Assembly: GCA_963718755.1 (NCBI GenBank)
Contig: OY970376.1
Location: forward strand, 1,054,001-1,118,000
Direction of reading: 5' to 3'
Length of the DNA: 64,000 bases
From: VRUE01 sp963718755
GTDB lineage: Bacteria > Actinomycetota > Thermoleophilia > Solirubrobacterales > 70-9
The notes under the pieces are model-generated. The model saw only the letters and a list, made by a program, of their open reading frames with translations, ran no database searches and was not told the origin of the DNA. Shown here one piece after another: positions 25,800 through 34,641 of the stretch. Made by a program: the position numbers and the translations under genes. Position 1 is the first letter of the stretch, and the number at the start of each line of letters is the position of its first letter.

Positions 25800-26476
25800 C
25801 CGACGCCGCGCACCGTGAGGACCAGCTCGGGGTTCTGCGGATCGCGCTCGACCTTCTGGCGCAAGTTGGAGATATGGACGTCGCAGGCGCGCTCGTCGCC
25901 GTCGAACTCGGTCTGCCAGAGCTCCTCCATGATCTGGCGGCGGGGGAAGACCTCGCCGGCGCGGCCGACCAGGAGGCGCAGCAGCTGGAACTCGGAGCGG
26001 GTCAGGTTGACCGGCTCGCCGCGGACTGTGGCGACGTGGCGGACGAGGTCGATCGCGACCGGGCCGGCCTCGACCTTGACCGCCTGGGAGAGCGGCGCGC
26101 GGTCGAGCTCGCGGCGGCGCAGCTGGGCGCGCACGCGGCCGAGCAGCTCGCGCACCGAGAACGGCTTGGTGACGTAGTCATCGGCGCCGACCTCGAGCCC
26201 GACCACCTTGTCGACCTCGGCGTCCTTGGCGGTGAGCAGGATGATCGGCACGGCGCTGCGCGCGCGCACCTCGCGGCAGATGTCGAGCCCGCTCGGCCCC
26301 GGCATCATGATGTCGAGGATCAGGAGGTCGTAGGGGATGCCGTCGCCGACCCGCTCCGCCGCCTCGTCGCCGTCGGCAGCCGGGGTCACCTCGAAGCCCT
26401 CCTGGGCAAGCGCGTAGCCGACCGAGTCGCGCACCGAGGGCTCGTCGTCGGCGATCAGGATGCGGCCGCTGCTCAT
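25772..26476 (-). CDS. OmpR/PhoB-family response regulator
   Basis: A 234-residue two-component regulator. The receiver domain has the acidic pair in IADDEPS, the phosphorylated Asp in LLILDIMMPG, and conserved Thr and Lys in LLTAKD and VTKPFS. The C-terminal winged helix ends VHISNLRQKVERDPQNPELVLTVRGVGYKFE, typical for DNA binding. It follows its kinase by 16 bp. Targets are unknown. Confidence 0.95.
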   Translation of the reverse strand: MSSGRILIADDEPSVRDSVGYALAQEGFEVTPAADGDEAAERVGDGIPYDLLILDIMMPGPSGLDICREVRARSAVPIILLTAKDAEVDKVVGLEVGADDYVTKPFSVRELLGRVRAQLRRRELDRAPLSQAVKVEAGPVAIDLVRHVATVRGEPVNLTRSEFQLLRLLVGRAGEVFPRRQIMEELWQTEFDGDERACDVHISNLRQKVERDPQNPELVLTVRGVGYKFEAGAA

Positions 26477-26492
26477 CTGTTGTACGTCCCTT

Positions 26493-27794
26493 TCATGCCA
26501 CCGGGGTCGGGCTGGGTTGCGCAGCGGGGAGGCGGACCCAGAAGGTGCTGCCCTGGCCCTCGACCGAGGTGGCGCCGATCTCGCCGCCCATCACGCTGAC
26601 CATGCGGCGGGCGATCGCCAGGCCGAGGCCGAAGCCCTCCTGAGCCCGCGACTCGTCGCGGCGGTAGAACCGCTCGAACACCCGCTCGATCTCCGCCTCT
26701 GGAATCCCTGGTCCCGTGTCGATCACTTCCAGCACCACCTCTTTCTCGCCGTCGCGGCGGCCGCGAACGGTAACGCGCCCGGGCAGCGGCGTGTGCTTGA
26801 AGGCGTTGGTGAGCAAGCCGATCATCACCTGGCGCAGCAGGGTGGGGTCTCCGATCGCGGCCAGATCGGAGTCGACCTCGGTCGCCAGCTCGATGTGCGA
26901 GGGCGTCTCAACCGCCTCGACCGTGTCGCGGATCGCTCCGGCCACGTCGACGTCCTCGGTCCCCCCCGCGCCGATCGACTCGACCCGGGCCAGGGTCAGC
27001 AGCGAGCGGGTCAGGCGGTTCATTCGCTCGGCGTCTTCGGCGAGGCGGCCGAGGAAATGGTCGAGCGCCTGCGGGTCGTCCTTGGCCCCCTCCTGGAGGA
27101 CCTCGATCGCGCTGGAGATGCCGGCCAGGGGGTTGCGCAGCTCGTGCGCGGCGTTGGAGATGAAGTCGGCTTCGGCCAGCTCGCGGCGCATCTCGTCGGT
27201 GCGATCGCGGGCGACGACGAGCACGGCGCGCTCCTCGGGCAGCGAGCGGGCCGACATCGCGTAGGCCCGGTCGCCGATCCGCAGCGCCGGGTGGGCAGCG
27301 AAGCCGAGCTCGGCGGCGCGCCGTAGGTGGGGTTGGATCGAGTCCGGGGGGTGGCCGAGCGGGTCGAGCAACTTCGCCGCTGCGCTGTTGGAGAAGCGCA
27401 AGGTGCCATCCTCGTCGACGACGATCACCGCGTCGGTGAGGCCGTCGAAGATCGCCTGCAGCTTGTTGCGGTCGGCGGTGAGCACGCCGACGCTGTCTCT
27501 GAGCGAGGTGCGCATCGTTTCGAGCGCGCGGGCGAGGTCGCCGATCTCGTCGCGCCCGCCGACGCCAAGGTGGGCGTCGAAGGAGCCGGCGGCCAGCTCG
27601 CCGGCGGCGCTGGAGAGGCGGCGCACGCGGCGGGAGACGCCGACCGCGATCAGGAAGCCGGCGAGGACACCGAGGGCGATCGCGCCGAGGACGGCGCGGG
27701 GCCGGTCGCCGAAGAGGTAGACGACCCCGGCGGTGAGCAGCGCCACGGCGGCAAACGCGGCGGCGAGCCAGAAGCGAATCCCGATCCGCCTCAT
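26493..27794 (-). CDS. Membrane sensor histidine kinase
   Basis: A 433-residue kinase starting at ATG 27794 (MRRIGIRFWLAAAF); longer in-frame extensions are basic, low-complexity sequence. Two adjacent membrane segments (about 8-28 and 35-53) with almost no external loop are followed by HAMP, a PAS-like domain (NKLQAIFDGLTDAVIVVDEDG), the dimerisation motif SNAAHELRNPLAG with the phospho-His, and an ATPase domain with DTGPGIP and GFGLGLAIA. Lack of an outer sensor domain implies that the membrane or cytoplasmic PAS domain senses the signal. It is the first gene of the pair. Confidence 0.93.
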   Translation of the reverse strand: MRRIGIRFWLAAAFAAVALLTAGVVYLFGDRPRAVLGAIALGVLAGFLIAVGVSRRVRRLSSAAGELAAGSFDAHLGVGGRDEIGDLARALETMRTSLRDSVGVLTADRNKLQAIFDGLTDAVIVVDEDGTLRFSNSAAAKLLDPLGHPPDSIQPHLRRAAELGFAAHPALRIGDRAYAMSARSLPEERAVLVVARDRTDEMRRELAEADFISNAAHELRNPLAGISSAIEVLQEGAKDDPQALDHFLGRLAEDAERMNRLTRSLLTLARVESIGAGGTEDVDVAGAIRDTVEAVETPSHIELATEVDSDLAAIGDPTLLRQVMIGLLTNAFKHTPLPGRVTVRGRRDGEKEVVLEVIDTGPGIPEAEIERVFERFYRRDESRAQEGFGLGLAIARRMVSVMGGEIGATSVEGQGSTFWVRLPAAQPSPTPVA

Positions 27795-27894
27795 CGTGTT
27801 CGCGCTCGGTTCATGAACGTTTACTAACACAGATTGACCCGCAGCCCCGGTCGCTGGCCGCGGCGACGGCTGCTCGGCATGGGAGAATCGTTCG

Positions 27895-28656
27895 GTGCGC
27901 ACTCTGGTCTTCATACCCGCCTGGAACGAGGCTGACTCGGTCGCGAGGGTGATCGCCGACGTGCGCGAGCACCTGCCCGAGGCCGACGTGCTCGTCGTCG
28001 ATGACGGCTCGACCGACGAGACGGCGGCGCGGGCCGCCGAGGCCGGTGCGACCGTCGCCGCCCTGCCCTTCAACCAGGGGCTCGGGGCCGCCCTGCAGAC
28101 CGGCTACCTGTATGCGCTGCGCGAGGGCTACGACTTCTGCGCTCACCTCGACGCCGACGGCCAGCACCCGCCGGCGGAGGTCGCGCGGCTGCTGGAGGAG
28201 GTGCGCGCCGACCGTGCCGACCTGGTGATCGGCTCGCGCTACCGCGAACCGGGCGAGGCCAAGAGCGACGACTACCGGCCGACGATCTCGCGGCGGATCG
28301 GCACCAGCGTCTTCCGCTTCTTCCTCACCCTCGCCACGCGGCAGCGCTTCACCGATACGACCAGCGGCATGCGGGCAGCGAACCGGCGCGTGATGAGGCT
28401 GTTCAGCGAGAACTACTCGCCCGACTTCGCCGAGATCGAGTCGCTGCAGCTGGCGGTGCGCCAGGGGCTGCGGGTCGAGGAGGTGCCGGTGCGGATGCTC
28501 GAGCGGGTCGGCGGCTCCTCCTTCCTGACGCCGGTGCGCTCAGCCTTCTTCATCTTCAAGGGACTGGTCGTGCTGCTGGTCGGCCAGTTCCGGCCGCGCC
28601 ACGGCAATGCCGGCGGCGAGCCGGGGCCGCTGGGCAAAGCGGGGGTTGAGCGGTGA
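27895..28656 (+). CDS. Family 2 glycosyltransferase (polyprenyl-phosphate sugar transferase type)
   Basis: A 253-residue cytoplasmic GT-A enzyme resembling dolichyl/polyprenyl-phosphate mannose synthases. It shows IPAWNEADSV at the start, the nucleotide-binding DDGSTDET, and the metal motif DADGQHPP (DxD). The C-terminus has one hydrophobic stretch (SAFFIFKGLVVLLVGQF) that may be membrane-associated. GTG 27895 is used. It overlaps the DUF2304 gene by 4 bp; this pair recurs in many bacteria, suggesting a shared role in lipid-linked sugar transfer. Confidence 0.9.
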   Translation: MRTLVFIPAWNEADSVARVIADVREHLPEADVLVVDDGSTDETAARAAEAGATVAALPFNQGLGAALQTGYLYALREGYDFCAHLDADGQHPPAEVARLLEEVRADRADLVIGSRYREPGEAKSDDYRPTISRRIGTSVFRFFLTLATRQRFTDTTSGMRAANRRVMRLFSENYSPDFAEIESLQLAVRQGLRVEEVPVRMLERVGGSSFLTPVRSAFFIFKGLVVLLVGQFRPRHGNAGGEPGPLGKAGVER

Positions 28657-29099
28657 CGACGTTGCTGGCGGCGGCCGGCGAAGAGCCGACCGTCCACCTG
28701 ACCTCGCAGACGCGAATCCTCGCCGCGGTAATCGCAGTGGTCTTCATGCTGATGATCCTCGAGCTGATCCGCCGCGACCGCCTGCAGGAGCGCTTCAGCG
28801 TCGTCTGGTTCGTCGCCGGGCTGGGGATGCTCGCCGGCGCCGTCTTCCCCGGACTGCTGGGAGTCGTCGCCGATGCGATGGGTGTCCGCGACACCAACGT
28901 CGCCCTCTTCTCGATCATCCTGCTGCTGCTGCTCGGCCTGGCGCTCAATTTCAGCGTGATCATGTCGCGCCAGGCGGCTCAGATAACTCGCTTGGCCCAG
29001 GAGCGTGCCCTGGAGAAAGCCCGCGAGCAGGCGACGAACGGGCGCAACGGCGACGCTACGACCAGTGAGCGGCTCAGCGACAGGCGCACTGATAACTGA
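28653..29099 (+). CDS. DUF2304 membrane protein
   Basis: A 148-residue protein with three hydrophobic segments (about 21-40, 50-70, 85-106) and a charged helical tail. RRDRLQERFSVVWFVAGLGML is typical for DUF2304. Its 4-bp overlap with the glycosyltransferase suggests it anchors or regulates that enzyme or flips its product. Function is not established. Confidence 0.85.
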   Translation: MTTLLAAAGEEPTVHLTSQTRILAAVIAVVFMLMILELIRRDRLQERFSVVWFVAGLGMLAGAVFPGLLGVVADAMGVRDTNVALFSIILLLLLGLALNFSVIMSRQAAQITRLAQERALEKAREQATNGRNGDATTSERLSDRRTDN

Positions 29100-29105
29100 G
29101 GTGCC

Positions 29106-29306
29106 TCAAGGACGTTCCGGTCGGGTTGGAATTTCGTCCTGATGCTTGACGCAGTAGTGAGCGATGTAGTTGGCAGTTGCCACTGCGTAGAGGATCACCA
29201 TGAGCCCCGCCAGTTCCGACGAGGCATCGAGCAGATGGAGGAGGCTCCCGACGGGAAACGCCCCGAAGAGAACGCACGAAATTCTGATCACCAGGCCACG
29301 GATCAT
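29106..29306 (-). CDS. Small membrane protein of unknown function (second gene of pair)
   Basis: A 66-residue protein from ATG 29306, which has GGAG about 8 bp upstream. Two hydrophobic segments (about 3-20 and 31-50) and a polar C-terminus with HYCVKHQDEIPTRPERP. It starts 2 bp after the stop of the preceding small membrane gene, so the two are an operon. I do not recognise the family. Base composition is less GC-rich than its neighbours. Confidence 0.55.
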   Translation of the reverse strand: MIRGLVIRISCVLFGAFPVGSLLHLLDASSELAGLMVILYAVATANYIAHYCVKHQDEIPTRPERP

Positions 29307-29308
29307 CG

Positions 29309-29539
29309 CTATCTCCAAATCTGATCGACGACGACAAAAAGTATCGTAAGCATAGCGCCGACGGTGAACCCGAGCGCGGTCATCCACTCGATCCGAGTCG
29401 ATGGCAGCTCGGTTAAGACGGCCCAGCTCCGCAAGGCCCCAGCAAAGACTCCAGTCACGACCAGCAGCGATCCGCCAAGGTTTGAAGCAACCTCCAGTAG
29501 AAGCGCCAGCGGAGGCTCACTGGGAGCGAGATGATGCAT
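29309..29539 (-). CDS. Small membrane protein of unknown function (first gene of pair)
   Basis: A 76-residue protein starting at ATG 29539 (MHHLAPSEPPLALLLEVASN). Two hydrophobic segments (about 10-33 and 51-72) flank a short polar loop. The ribosome site is weak. With the gene at 29106-29306 it forms a tight two-gene unit of small membrane proteins sitting between DUF2304 and holB. No known family is recognised; lower GC content hints at transfer. Confidence 0.5.
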   Translation of the reverse strand: MHHLAPSEPPLALLLEVASNLGGSLLVVTGVFAGALRSWAVLTELPSTRIEWMTALGFTVGAMLTILFVVVDQIWR

Positions 29540-29627
29540 GTTCGCGACGGTAGGGGACGCGGACGCACGCATTGCGCGCAAAGAGTGCCGCCTTTACAAA
29601 TTGTTTGGGACTCGCGAGCAGATGAAG

Positions 29628-30716
29628 TCAGCCAAGAACGGCGGCGAGCCGAAACGAGAGCGCCTCGAGGGCTAGCTCCTCGGAGACGTTGAGGTCGAGG
29701 CGCCTGCGGGTGTCCTGGACGAGCTCGGCGGCCTCGCGGGCGCGGCTCGAGTCGAGGCCGGCCGCCTGGGACTGGAGCTGGCTCAAGCGATCGCGGTTGT
29801 AGACGACCTCGGTGGCTCCGGCGCCGGCGGCCGCGAGGTCGCGGAACCAGGTGGCGACCAGGCTGAGCCCTAGGTCGAGCAGTTCGGTGCGGCGGCGGCG
29901 GCCGGCTCGCTTCGCCGCGTCGGCGATGTCGCGGGCGGAGCGTTTTATCCCCACCTCTTTCTCCTCCTCGAGCGCCTCGCGCGCCGCTGACTCCGCTTCC
30001 TCTCCAGCCCGCTCGGCGTTCTGCAGCATCGCGCTCCAATCCATCGCAATCGCCTGCTCGCGCAGTGCGCTCCCCTGCTCGCTCAGCAACAGGCGGGCCA
30101 GCTCGAGGTCGCCGGCCGAAATACGTGCCGCAGCGGCGATCTTGCCGGCATCGCCGCCGTCTCCCGCATCGGCGAGCGCCGCTTCGATCGCCTCCGCAGA
30201 CAGCGGCGCGAAGTCGACCGGCTGACAGCGCGAGGTGACCGTCTCCAGCAACGCCGCCGGTTCGGAGGTCAGCAGGACGAGGTGGACGAACTCAGGCGGC
30301 TCCTCCAGCGTCTTCAGCAGGGCGTTCTGGCTCTCGTCGCGCATCGCCTCCGCCGCCTCGACCACGAAGACCCGCTTGCCTCCCTCGTAGGGCCGGTAAG
30401 CGGCGGCGCGGATCACCTGCTCACGGAGCTCCTCGACCATGTGCTGCGCGCCCTTGGGGGCAATCCAGACGAGATCCGGGTGGGGCGAGGGATCGAGCAG
30501 CGCCCTGCGCCGCGCGTCCTCAGCATCCTCAGCAGCACTCGCCAGGATCTCCGCGGCAAACGCCCGCGCCGCATCTCGCTTTCCAGCTCCGCGCGGCCCG
30601 CGGAACAGATACGCATGGGACGGTCCCGACGCCAGCGCCGCACTCAGCGCCATCTGCGCCCGGGGCTGGTGCTCCACACTCAGCGCGGTCGAGCTTTGAG
30701 TCGCATAGCGGTTCAA
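29628..30716 (-). CDS. holB: DNA polymerase III delta-prime subunit
   Basis: A 362-residue clamp-loader subunit. The P-loop is GPRGAGKRD, followed by typical RVFVVEAAEAMRDESQNALLKTLEEPP and a sensor-1 TSRCQPVDF. The last ~150 residues are the helical collar. TTG 30716 is 4 bp after the tmk stop; a GTG 13 codons downstream (VEHQPRAQMALSAAL), nearer the usual family start, is also possible. The order topA-tmk-holB on one strand is conserved in actinobacteria. Confidence 0.92.
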   Translation of the reverse strand: MNRYATQSSTALSVEHQPRAQMALSAALASGPSHAYLFRGPRGAGKRDAARAFAAEILASAAEDAEDARRRALLDPSPHPDLVWIAPKGAQHMVEELREQVIRAAAYRPYEGGKRVFVVEAAEAMRDESQNALLKTLEEPPEFVHLVLLTSEPAALLETVTSRCQPVDFAPLSAEAIEAALADAGDGGDAGKIAAAARISAGDLELARLLLSEQGSALREQAIAMDWSAMLQNAERAGEEAESAAREALEEEKEVGIKRSARDIADAAKRAGRRRRTELLDLGLSLVATWFRDLAAAGAGATEVVYNRDRLSQLQSQAAGLDSSRAREAAELVQDTRRRLDLNVSEELALEALSFRLAAVLG

Positions 30717-30720
30717 ACCT

Positions 30721-31320
30721 CTACCGCGCCCCCTGGAGACGACTCTGCACGACCTGCATCACCCGCGCATGAACCTCTTCGACGCTCCCTTCGGCATCAA
30801 TGACGGCGACCCGGTCCGACGCGATCATCGCGATCTCGTCGTATGCCTCGGCGACCGCACGCTGCAGCTCCAGCCCCTCGGCCTCGAAGCGGTCCTCGCC
30901 CTCGGCTCGCTCCAGACCGACCTCGGGGTCGATCCGCAAGTAGATAGTCAGGTCTGGCCAGAGACCATCGATCGTGGTGTCGACCAGCGAGAGCACGTGG
31001 CTCGTCCCAAGCCCCCGGGCGCCGCCTTGATAGGCGACGCTGGAGTCGGCGAAGCGGTCGGCGACGACGGTGCCGCCGCCCTCCAGGGCTGGCCGTACAA
31101 CCCGGGCGAGCAAGTCGGCGCGTGCAGCGGAGAAAAGCAGCAGCTCGGCGAAGGAATCAAGCTCCAAGGCCGGGTCGGCAAGCAACTCGCGAATCCGCTC
31201 GGCCGCTTCGGTCCCTCCCGGCTCGCGGATCAGCAGCGCCTCACCACCAAGCGCTCCCGCAAGCAGCTTCGCCTGCGTGCTCTTGCCTGAACCGTCGACG
31301 CCCTCGAGCGAAATAAACAA
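30721..31320 (-). CDS. tmk: Thymidylate kinase
   Basis: A 199-residue enzyme phosphorylating dTMP to dTDP. P-loop EGVDGSGKST is at the very start, and the DRFADSSVAYQG motif holds the catalytic Arg and dTMP contacts. TTG 31320 (MFISLEGVDG) is chosen because GAGG lies 9 bp upstream and upstream sequence in this frame overlaps the basic tail of topA. It is 11 bp after the topA stop. Confidence 0.92.
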   Translation of the reverse strand: MFISLEGVDGSGKSTQAKLLAGALGGEALLIREPGGTEAAERIRELLADPALELDSFAELLLFSAARADLLARVVRPALEGGGTVVADRFADSSVAYQGGARGLGTSHVLSLVDTTIDGLWPDLTIYLRIDPEVGLERAEGEDRFEAEGLELQRAVAEAYDEIAMIASDRVAVIDAEGSVEEVHARVMQVVQSRLQGAR

Positions 31321-31331
31321 CGGCTTGAGCC

Positions 31332-33563
31332 TCAGCCTTTGGCCGCTGCTTTGGCCCTTTTCCGTTTGCGAGTCGCGGTCGAGGATTTGTCCGGCGGCGG
31401 CTTTTTCTCCATCTCTTTTTTCGCCGCTTTCGCCGCTTCGCGCTCGGCGCGGCGTTTCTTCATCTCCTGCATCGACTCGCAGTCGTCGTTGAGGCAGAGG
31501 TTCCAGGGCCGGCCGCGGAAGGGAACGACTTTGAGCCGCGGGGTCTCGCCGCAAACCGAGCAGCGGTCTTCGAGCTTGAAGACGTCGCCGCGCTGGGGCA
31601 GCGGGAAGGTCTGGTCGCAGGACTCGGGGTCGTCGAGGGTCCACCCAGTGCATCCCACAAACCTTTTCCCTGATTTTTTCGCCCGGATGATCCGCAGCAT
31701 GTGGGGCGAGCCGTCCTCCTTTTTGCGGCCAGCTTCTTCGCAGACCTTGCAGGGGCCGAGGATGCGGTCCTCGTCCATCCCTTTCCAGATCACTTTGGCC
31801 AGGTCCTCACGGCTGCCGTCGATCTCGGTCCAGGTCTTGTGCAGGAGGTCGCGGCTCTCGCCGACGACGGCGCCCTTGGTCATCTCGCCGGCGGCGATCC
31901 GGTCCATCTCCGCCTCGAGCTGGGCGGTCATCTCCGGCGTCGCCATCGCCGGCACGTAGTTCTTGAACGCCTCATACAGCGCGATCCCGGTCTCCGAGGG
32001 GACCGGCGGGTTGCTGTAGACGTAGCCGCGGTCGAAGAGCTTCTGGATGATGTCGGCGCGGGTGGCTTTGGTGCCGAGGCCCCGCTCCTCCATCATCTCG
32101 ATCAGTTTCGCCTGCGAGATCCGCGAAGGCGGCTGGGTCTCCTTGTCGATGATCCAGGGATCGCCGTCGAGATCGAGCTGTTGGCCCTCCTGCAGGGCAG
32201 GGATCTCCTCGTCCGCGGAGCGGGCGTAGGTGTAGATGCCGGCATAGCCGGGGTCAACGACGACAGAGCCTCGAACGAAGTAGGTCTCCGAGCCGGCCTC
32301 GATGTCGGCACGGGTCGACTCGGTGATCATCGGCGGGCTGAAGGTGGCGAGGAAGCGACGTACGACCAGTTCGTAGACCCGCTTCTTCGGCCCCTCGAGG
32401 GCGCCGGGGTGGATCGCCTGGGTCGGATAGATCGGCGGGTGGTCGGTGGTCTCTTTTTTGCCCCGGGTCGCTTTCAGATCGCCACCGAGCAGGCCGGCGG
32501 CAGCGGAGAACTCTTTGACCCGAACCAGCGAGGAAACAAGCTCGCGCACCGGCAGCGAAGCCGGGTAGACCGTGTTGTCGGTACGCGGGTAGGAGATGAA
32601 GCCGTCCATGTAGAGGTCCTCGGCGATCCGCATCGCGCTGGCGGGGGTGATGCCGAGGCGGCTGGATGCGTCGGTGCTGAAGGCGGTCGTGTTGTAGGGG
32701 GTCGGCGGCTTGCGCGTGTTTTTGCGCGCCGTTACCGATTTGACCGTGCCCGGGCTCGAGGTGCCGGCGAGCGCCGCATCGGCCTCTGCCTTCTCCCAGA
32801 ATTTGTCGGTGGCATGGTGGGCCTCGAAGCTGCCGTCGGCATGCTGGAACTTGGCGAACAGTTCCCAAAACGGTTTGGCGACGTGGGCGCGACGCTCCAT
32901 CTCGCGCTCAACGATCAAGCCCAGGGTCGGGCTCTGGACGCGGCCGACCGAGAGGAAGTTGGAGCCGAAGCGGCGGCTGGCGAGGGAAACGGCGCGGGTC
33001 AGGGTCGCGCCCCAGAGCAGGTCGATGTCCTGGCGGGCGGCGCCAGCGTTGGCGAGCGGGTAGGAGAGCGTGTCGAGGTCGCCGAAGGCGCGCTCGATCT
33101 CTTCCTTGGTCAGGGCCGAGTAGCGAGCGCGCTGGATCACAAGGCTGCCGTCGGCGGTGCCCTCGCGGGAGCCGAGGTCGGGGTTGGAGTCGAGCATCTC
33201 CTCCAGCGCCTCGAGGCCGATCAGCTCGCCCTCGCGGTCGAAGTCGGTGGCGATCACCAGCTCGTCGGCCTCTTTGGCAACTTTTTTGATCGCTTTGACG
33301 ACGTTTTTGTCGGTCGGCTCCTTGATCAGCTCGGCGTCGATCAGGTCGTGCAGGTCCGTCTTCTGCCAGTTCGAGTAGCCCTCGGGGAAGGCGGGCCCGA
33401 GCACATGGCCCTTGAGCCCAATCGTCATGTGATCGCTGCCGGCCTCGTCGGTCCAGGTGTAGAAGGGGACTTTGAAAGTTTTGTCCTCCTTCGCCTCGCC
33501 GCGGCCGAGGATGTCGGCAATCTTCTTGGCGCTGTTGTTCTTCTCGGTGACGATCAGTCGCAT
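31332..33563 (-). CDS. topA: DNA topoisomerase I (type IA), archaeal-type
   Basis: A 743-residue type IA topoisomerase that relaxes negative supercoils. The toprim domain reads MRLIVTEKNNSAKKIADIL and later VIATDFDREGELIG; the catalytic Tyr is in ISYPRTDNTVYP. The opening, GLKGHVLGPAFPEGYSNWQK and the C-terminal zinc-ribbon stretch RFVGCTGWTL...CDQTFPLPQ follow the archaeal TopA pattern rather than the usual bacterial form, which opens VIVESPAKAKTI. Two Cys4 zinc motifs and a Lys-rich tail, as in actinobacteria, end the protein. It still occupies the normal actinobacterial position before tmk and holB, suggesting replacement in place. Confidence 0.9.
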   Translation of the reverse strand: MRLIVTEKNNSAKKIADILGRGEAKEDKTFKVPFYTWTDEAGSDHMTIGLKGHVLGPAFPEGYSNWQKTDLHDLIDAELIKEPTDKNVVKAIKKVAKEADELVIATDFDREGELIGLEALEEMLDSNPDLGSREGTADGSLVIQRARYSALTKEEIERAFGDLDTLSYPLANAGAARQDIDLLWGATLTRAVSLASRRFGSNFLSVGRVQSPTLGLIVEREMERRAHVAKPFWELFAKFQHADGSFEAHHATDKFWEKAEADAALAGTSSPGTVKSVTARKNTRKPPTPYNTTAFSTDASSRLGITPASAMRIAEDLYMDGFISYPRTDNTVYPASLPVRELVSSLVRVKEFSAAAGLLGGDLKATRGKKETTDHPPIYPTQAIHPGALEGPKKRVYELVVRRFLATFSPPMITESTRADIEAGSETYFVRGSVVVDPGYAGIYTYARSADEEIPALQEGQQLDLDGDPWIIDKETQPPSRISQAKLIEMMEERGLGTKATRADIIQKLFDRGYVYSNPPVPSETGIALYEAFKNYVPAMATPEMTAQLEAEMDRIAAGEMTKGAVVGESRDLLHKTWTEIDGSREDLAKVIWKGMDEDRILGPCKVCEEAGRKKEDGSPHMLRIIRAKKSGKRFVGCTGWTLDDPESCDQTFPLPQRGDVFKLEDRCSVCGETPRLKVVPFRGRPWNLCLNDDCESMQEMKKRRAEREAAKAAKKEMEKKPPPDKSSTATRKRKRAKAAAKG

Positions 33564-33607
33564 GGGGCGGCGAGGGTAGCAGGGGCGTTCGCCGACCCCT
33601 CCCAGCC

Positions 33608-33656
33608 GCCGACGGGACGCAAAGCGTCCTATTTGTCCGCTTTGCGTCCCGTCGGC
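33608..33656. repeat. Perfect 19-bp hairpin between divergent topA and galE
   Basis: Arms 33608-33626 and 33638-33656 are perfectly complementary, with the 11-base loop TCCTATTTGTC. It lies upstream of both genes, so a terminator role is not expected; it may be a protein-binding site, a repeat element or a 5'-UTR structure of galE (start 33685). Confidence 0.8.
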
Positions 33657-33684
33657 AGGCTTTTGGGCTTAGGATCGCGCGGCG

Positions 33685-34617
33685 ATGAAGGCACTTGTCA
33701 CCGGCGGAGCGGGGTTCATCGGCTCGAACTTGGTCGACGCGCTGCTCGCGCGCGGCGACACGGTGACCGTGGTCGACAACCTCTCCACGGGGCGGCGCGA
33801 GAACCTCGACGGCGCGCTCGCCGCGGGCGCCCAGCTGGCCGAGCTCGACATCCGCGACGCCAGTGGGTTGACCGAGCTGATGACCGAGGCGCAGCCGCAG
33901 ATCGTCTTCCACCTGGCCGCGCAGATCGACGTGCGCAGATCGATCGAGGATCCCGCCTTCGACGCCTCGATCAACGTCGGCGGCACCGCAAACCTGCTGG
34001 AGGCGATGCGGGCGGGCGGCTCGTCGCGGATCGTCTTCGTCTCGACCGGCGGCGCGATCTACGGCGAGGGAGAGGGTCAGCAGTTGCCGCTCGACGAGAG
34101 CACGCCGATCGCGCCGCTGTCCGCCTACGGCCAGAGCAAGTTCGCCGCCGAGGGATACCTGGCGCTCTACGAACGGCTCTACGGCCTCTCCGGGGTGAGC
34201 CTGCGACTTGGCAACGTCTACGGCCCGCGCCAGGACCCGCTCGGCGAGGCGGGTGTGATCGCGATCTTCTGCGGGCGGCTGCGGGCCGGCGAACGGCCGA
34301 CCGTGTTCGGCGACGGCACCCAGACCCGCGACTACATATATGTGGGCGACGTGGTGGCGGCGGCGCTGGCTGCGGCGGAGAGCTCGTTCAGCGGGCCGAT
34401 CAACATCGGCAGCGGGATCGAGACCGACGTGCTCGAGCTGGCGCGACTGCTCGCCGAGATTGACGGCGCCGAGGACTTCGAGCCCGAGCTCGCCCCGGCC
34501 CGCGCCGGCGAGGTACAGAGGATCTCGCTCGATGCGAGCAAGGCAGAGCGCGAGCTGGGCTGGCGGGCGACGACCAGCGTCGCCGACGGTCTCCGGCTGA
34601 CGCTGGACTCCCTCTAA
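33685..34617 (+). CDS. galE: NAD-dependent sugar epimerase (UDP-glucose 4-epimerase type)
   Basis: A 310-residue extended short-chain dehydrogenase acting on nucleotide sugars. NAD-binding GGAGFIGSN is at residues 7-15, the catalytic Ser is in FVSTGGAIYG and the Tyr-Lys pair in SAYGQSKFAAE. The C-terminal half has the family's RDYIYVGDVV and a usual end. Exact sugar specificity cannot be assigned. It supplies precursors for surface polysaccharides. Next gene is 24 bp downstream on the same strand. Confidence 0.88.
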   Translation: MKALVTGGAGFIGSNLVDALLARGDTVTVVDNLSTGRRENLDGALAAGAQLAELDIRDASGLTELMTEAQPQIVFHLAAQIDVRRSIEDPAFDASINVGGTANLLEAMRAGGSSRIVFVSTGGAIYGEGEGQQLPLDESTPIAPLSAYGQSKFAAEGYLALYERLYGLSGVSLRLGNVYGPRQDPLGEAGVIAIFCGRLRAGERPTVFGDGTQTRDYIYVGDVVAAALAAAESSFSGPINIGSGIETDVLELARLLAEIDGAEDFEPELAPARAGEVQRISLDASKAERELGWRATTSVADGLRLTLDSL

Positions 34618-34641
34618 CCCCGCATCACTAACCTTCATCCC

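Noticed and set aside
34334..34343. ACATATATGT palindrome inside galE
   Set aside because: It encodes the conserved YIYV segment of the epimerase, so coding constraint explains it.
31701..34463. Plus-strand open frame of about 920 codons opposite topA and into galE
   Set aside because: It is antisense to a well-supported topoisomerase and runs into galE out of frame; low-complexity composition and no domain.
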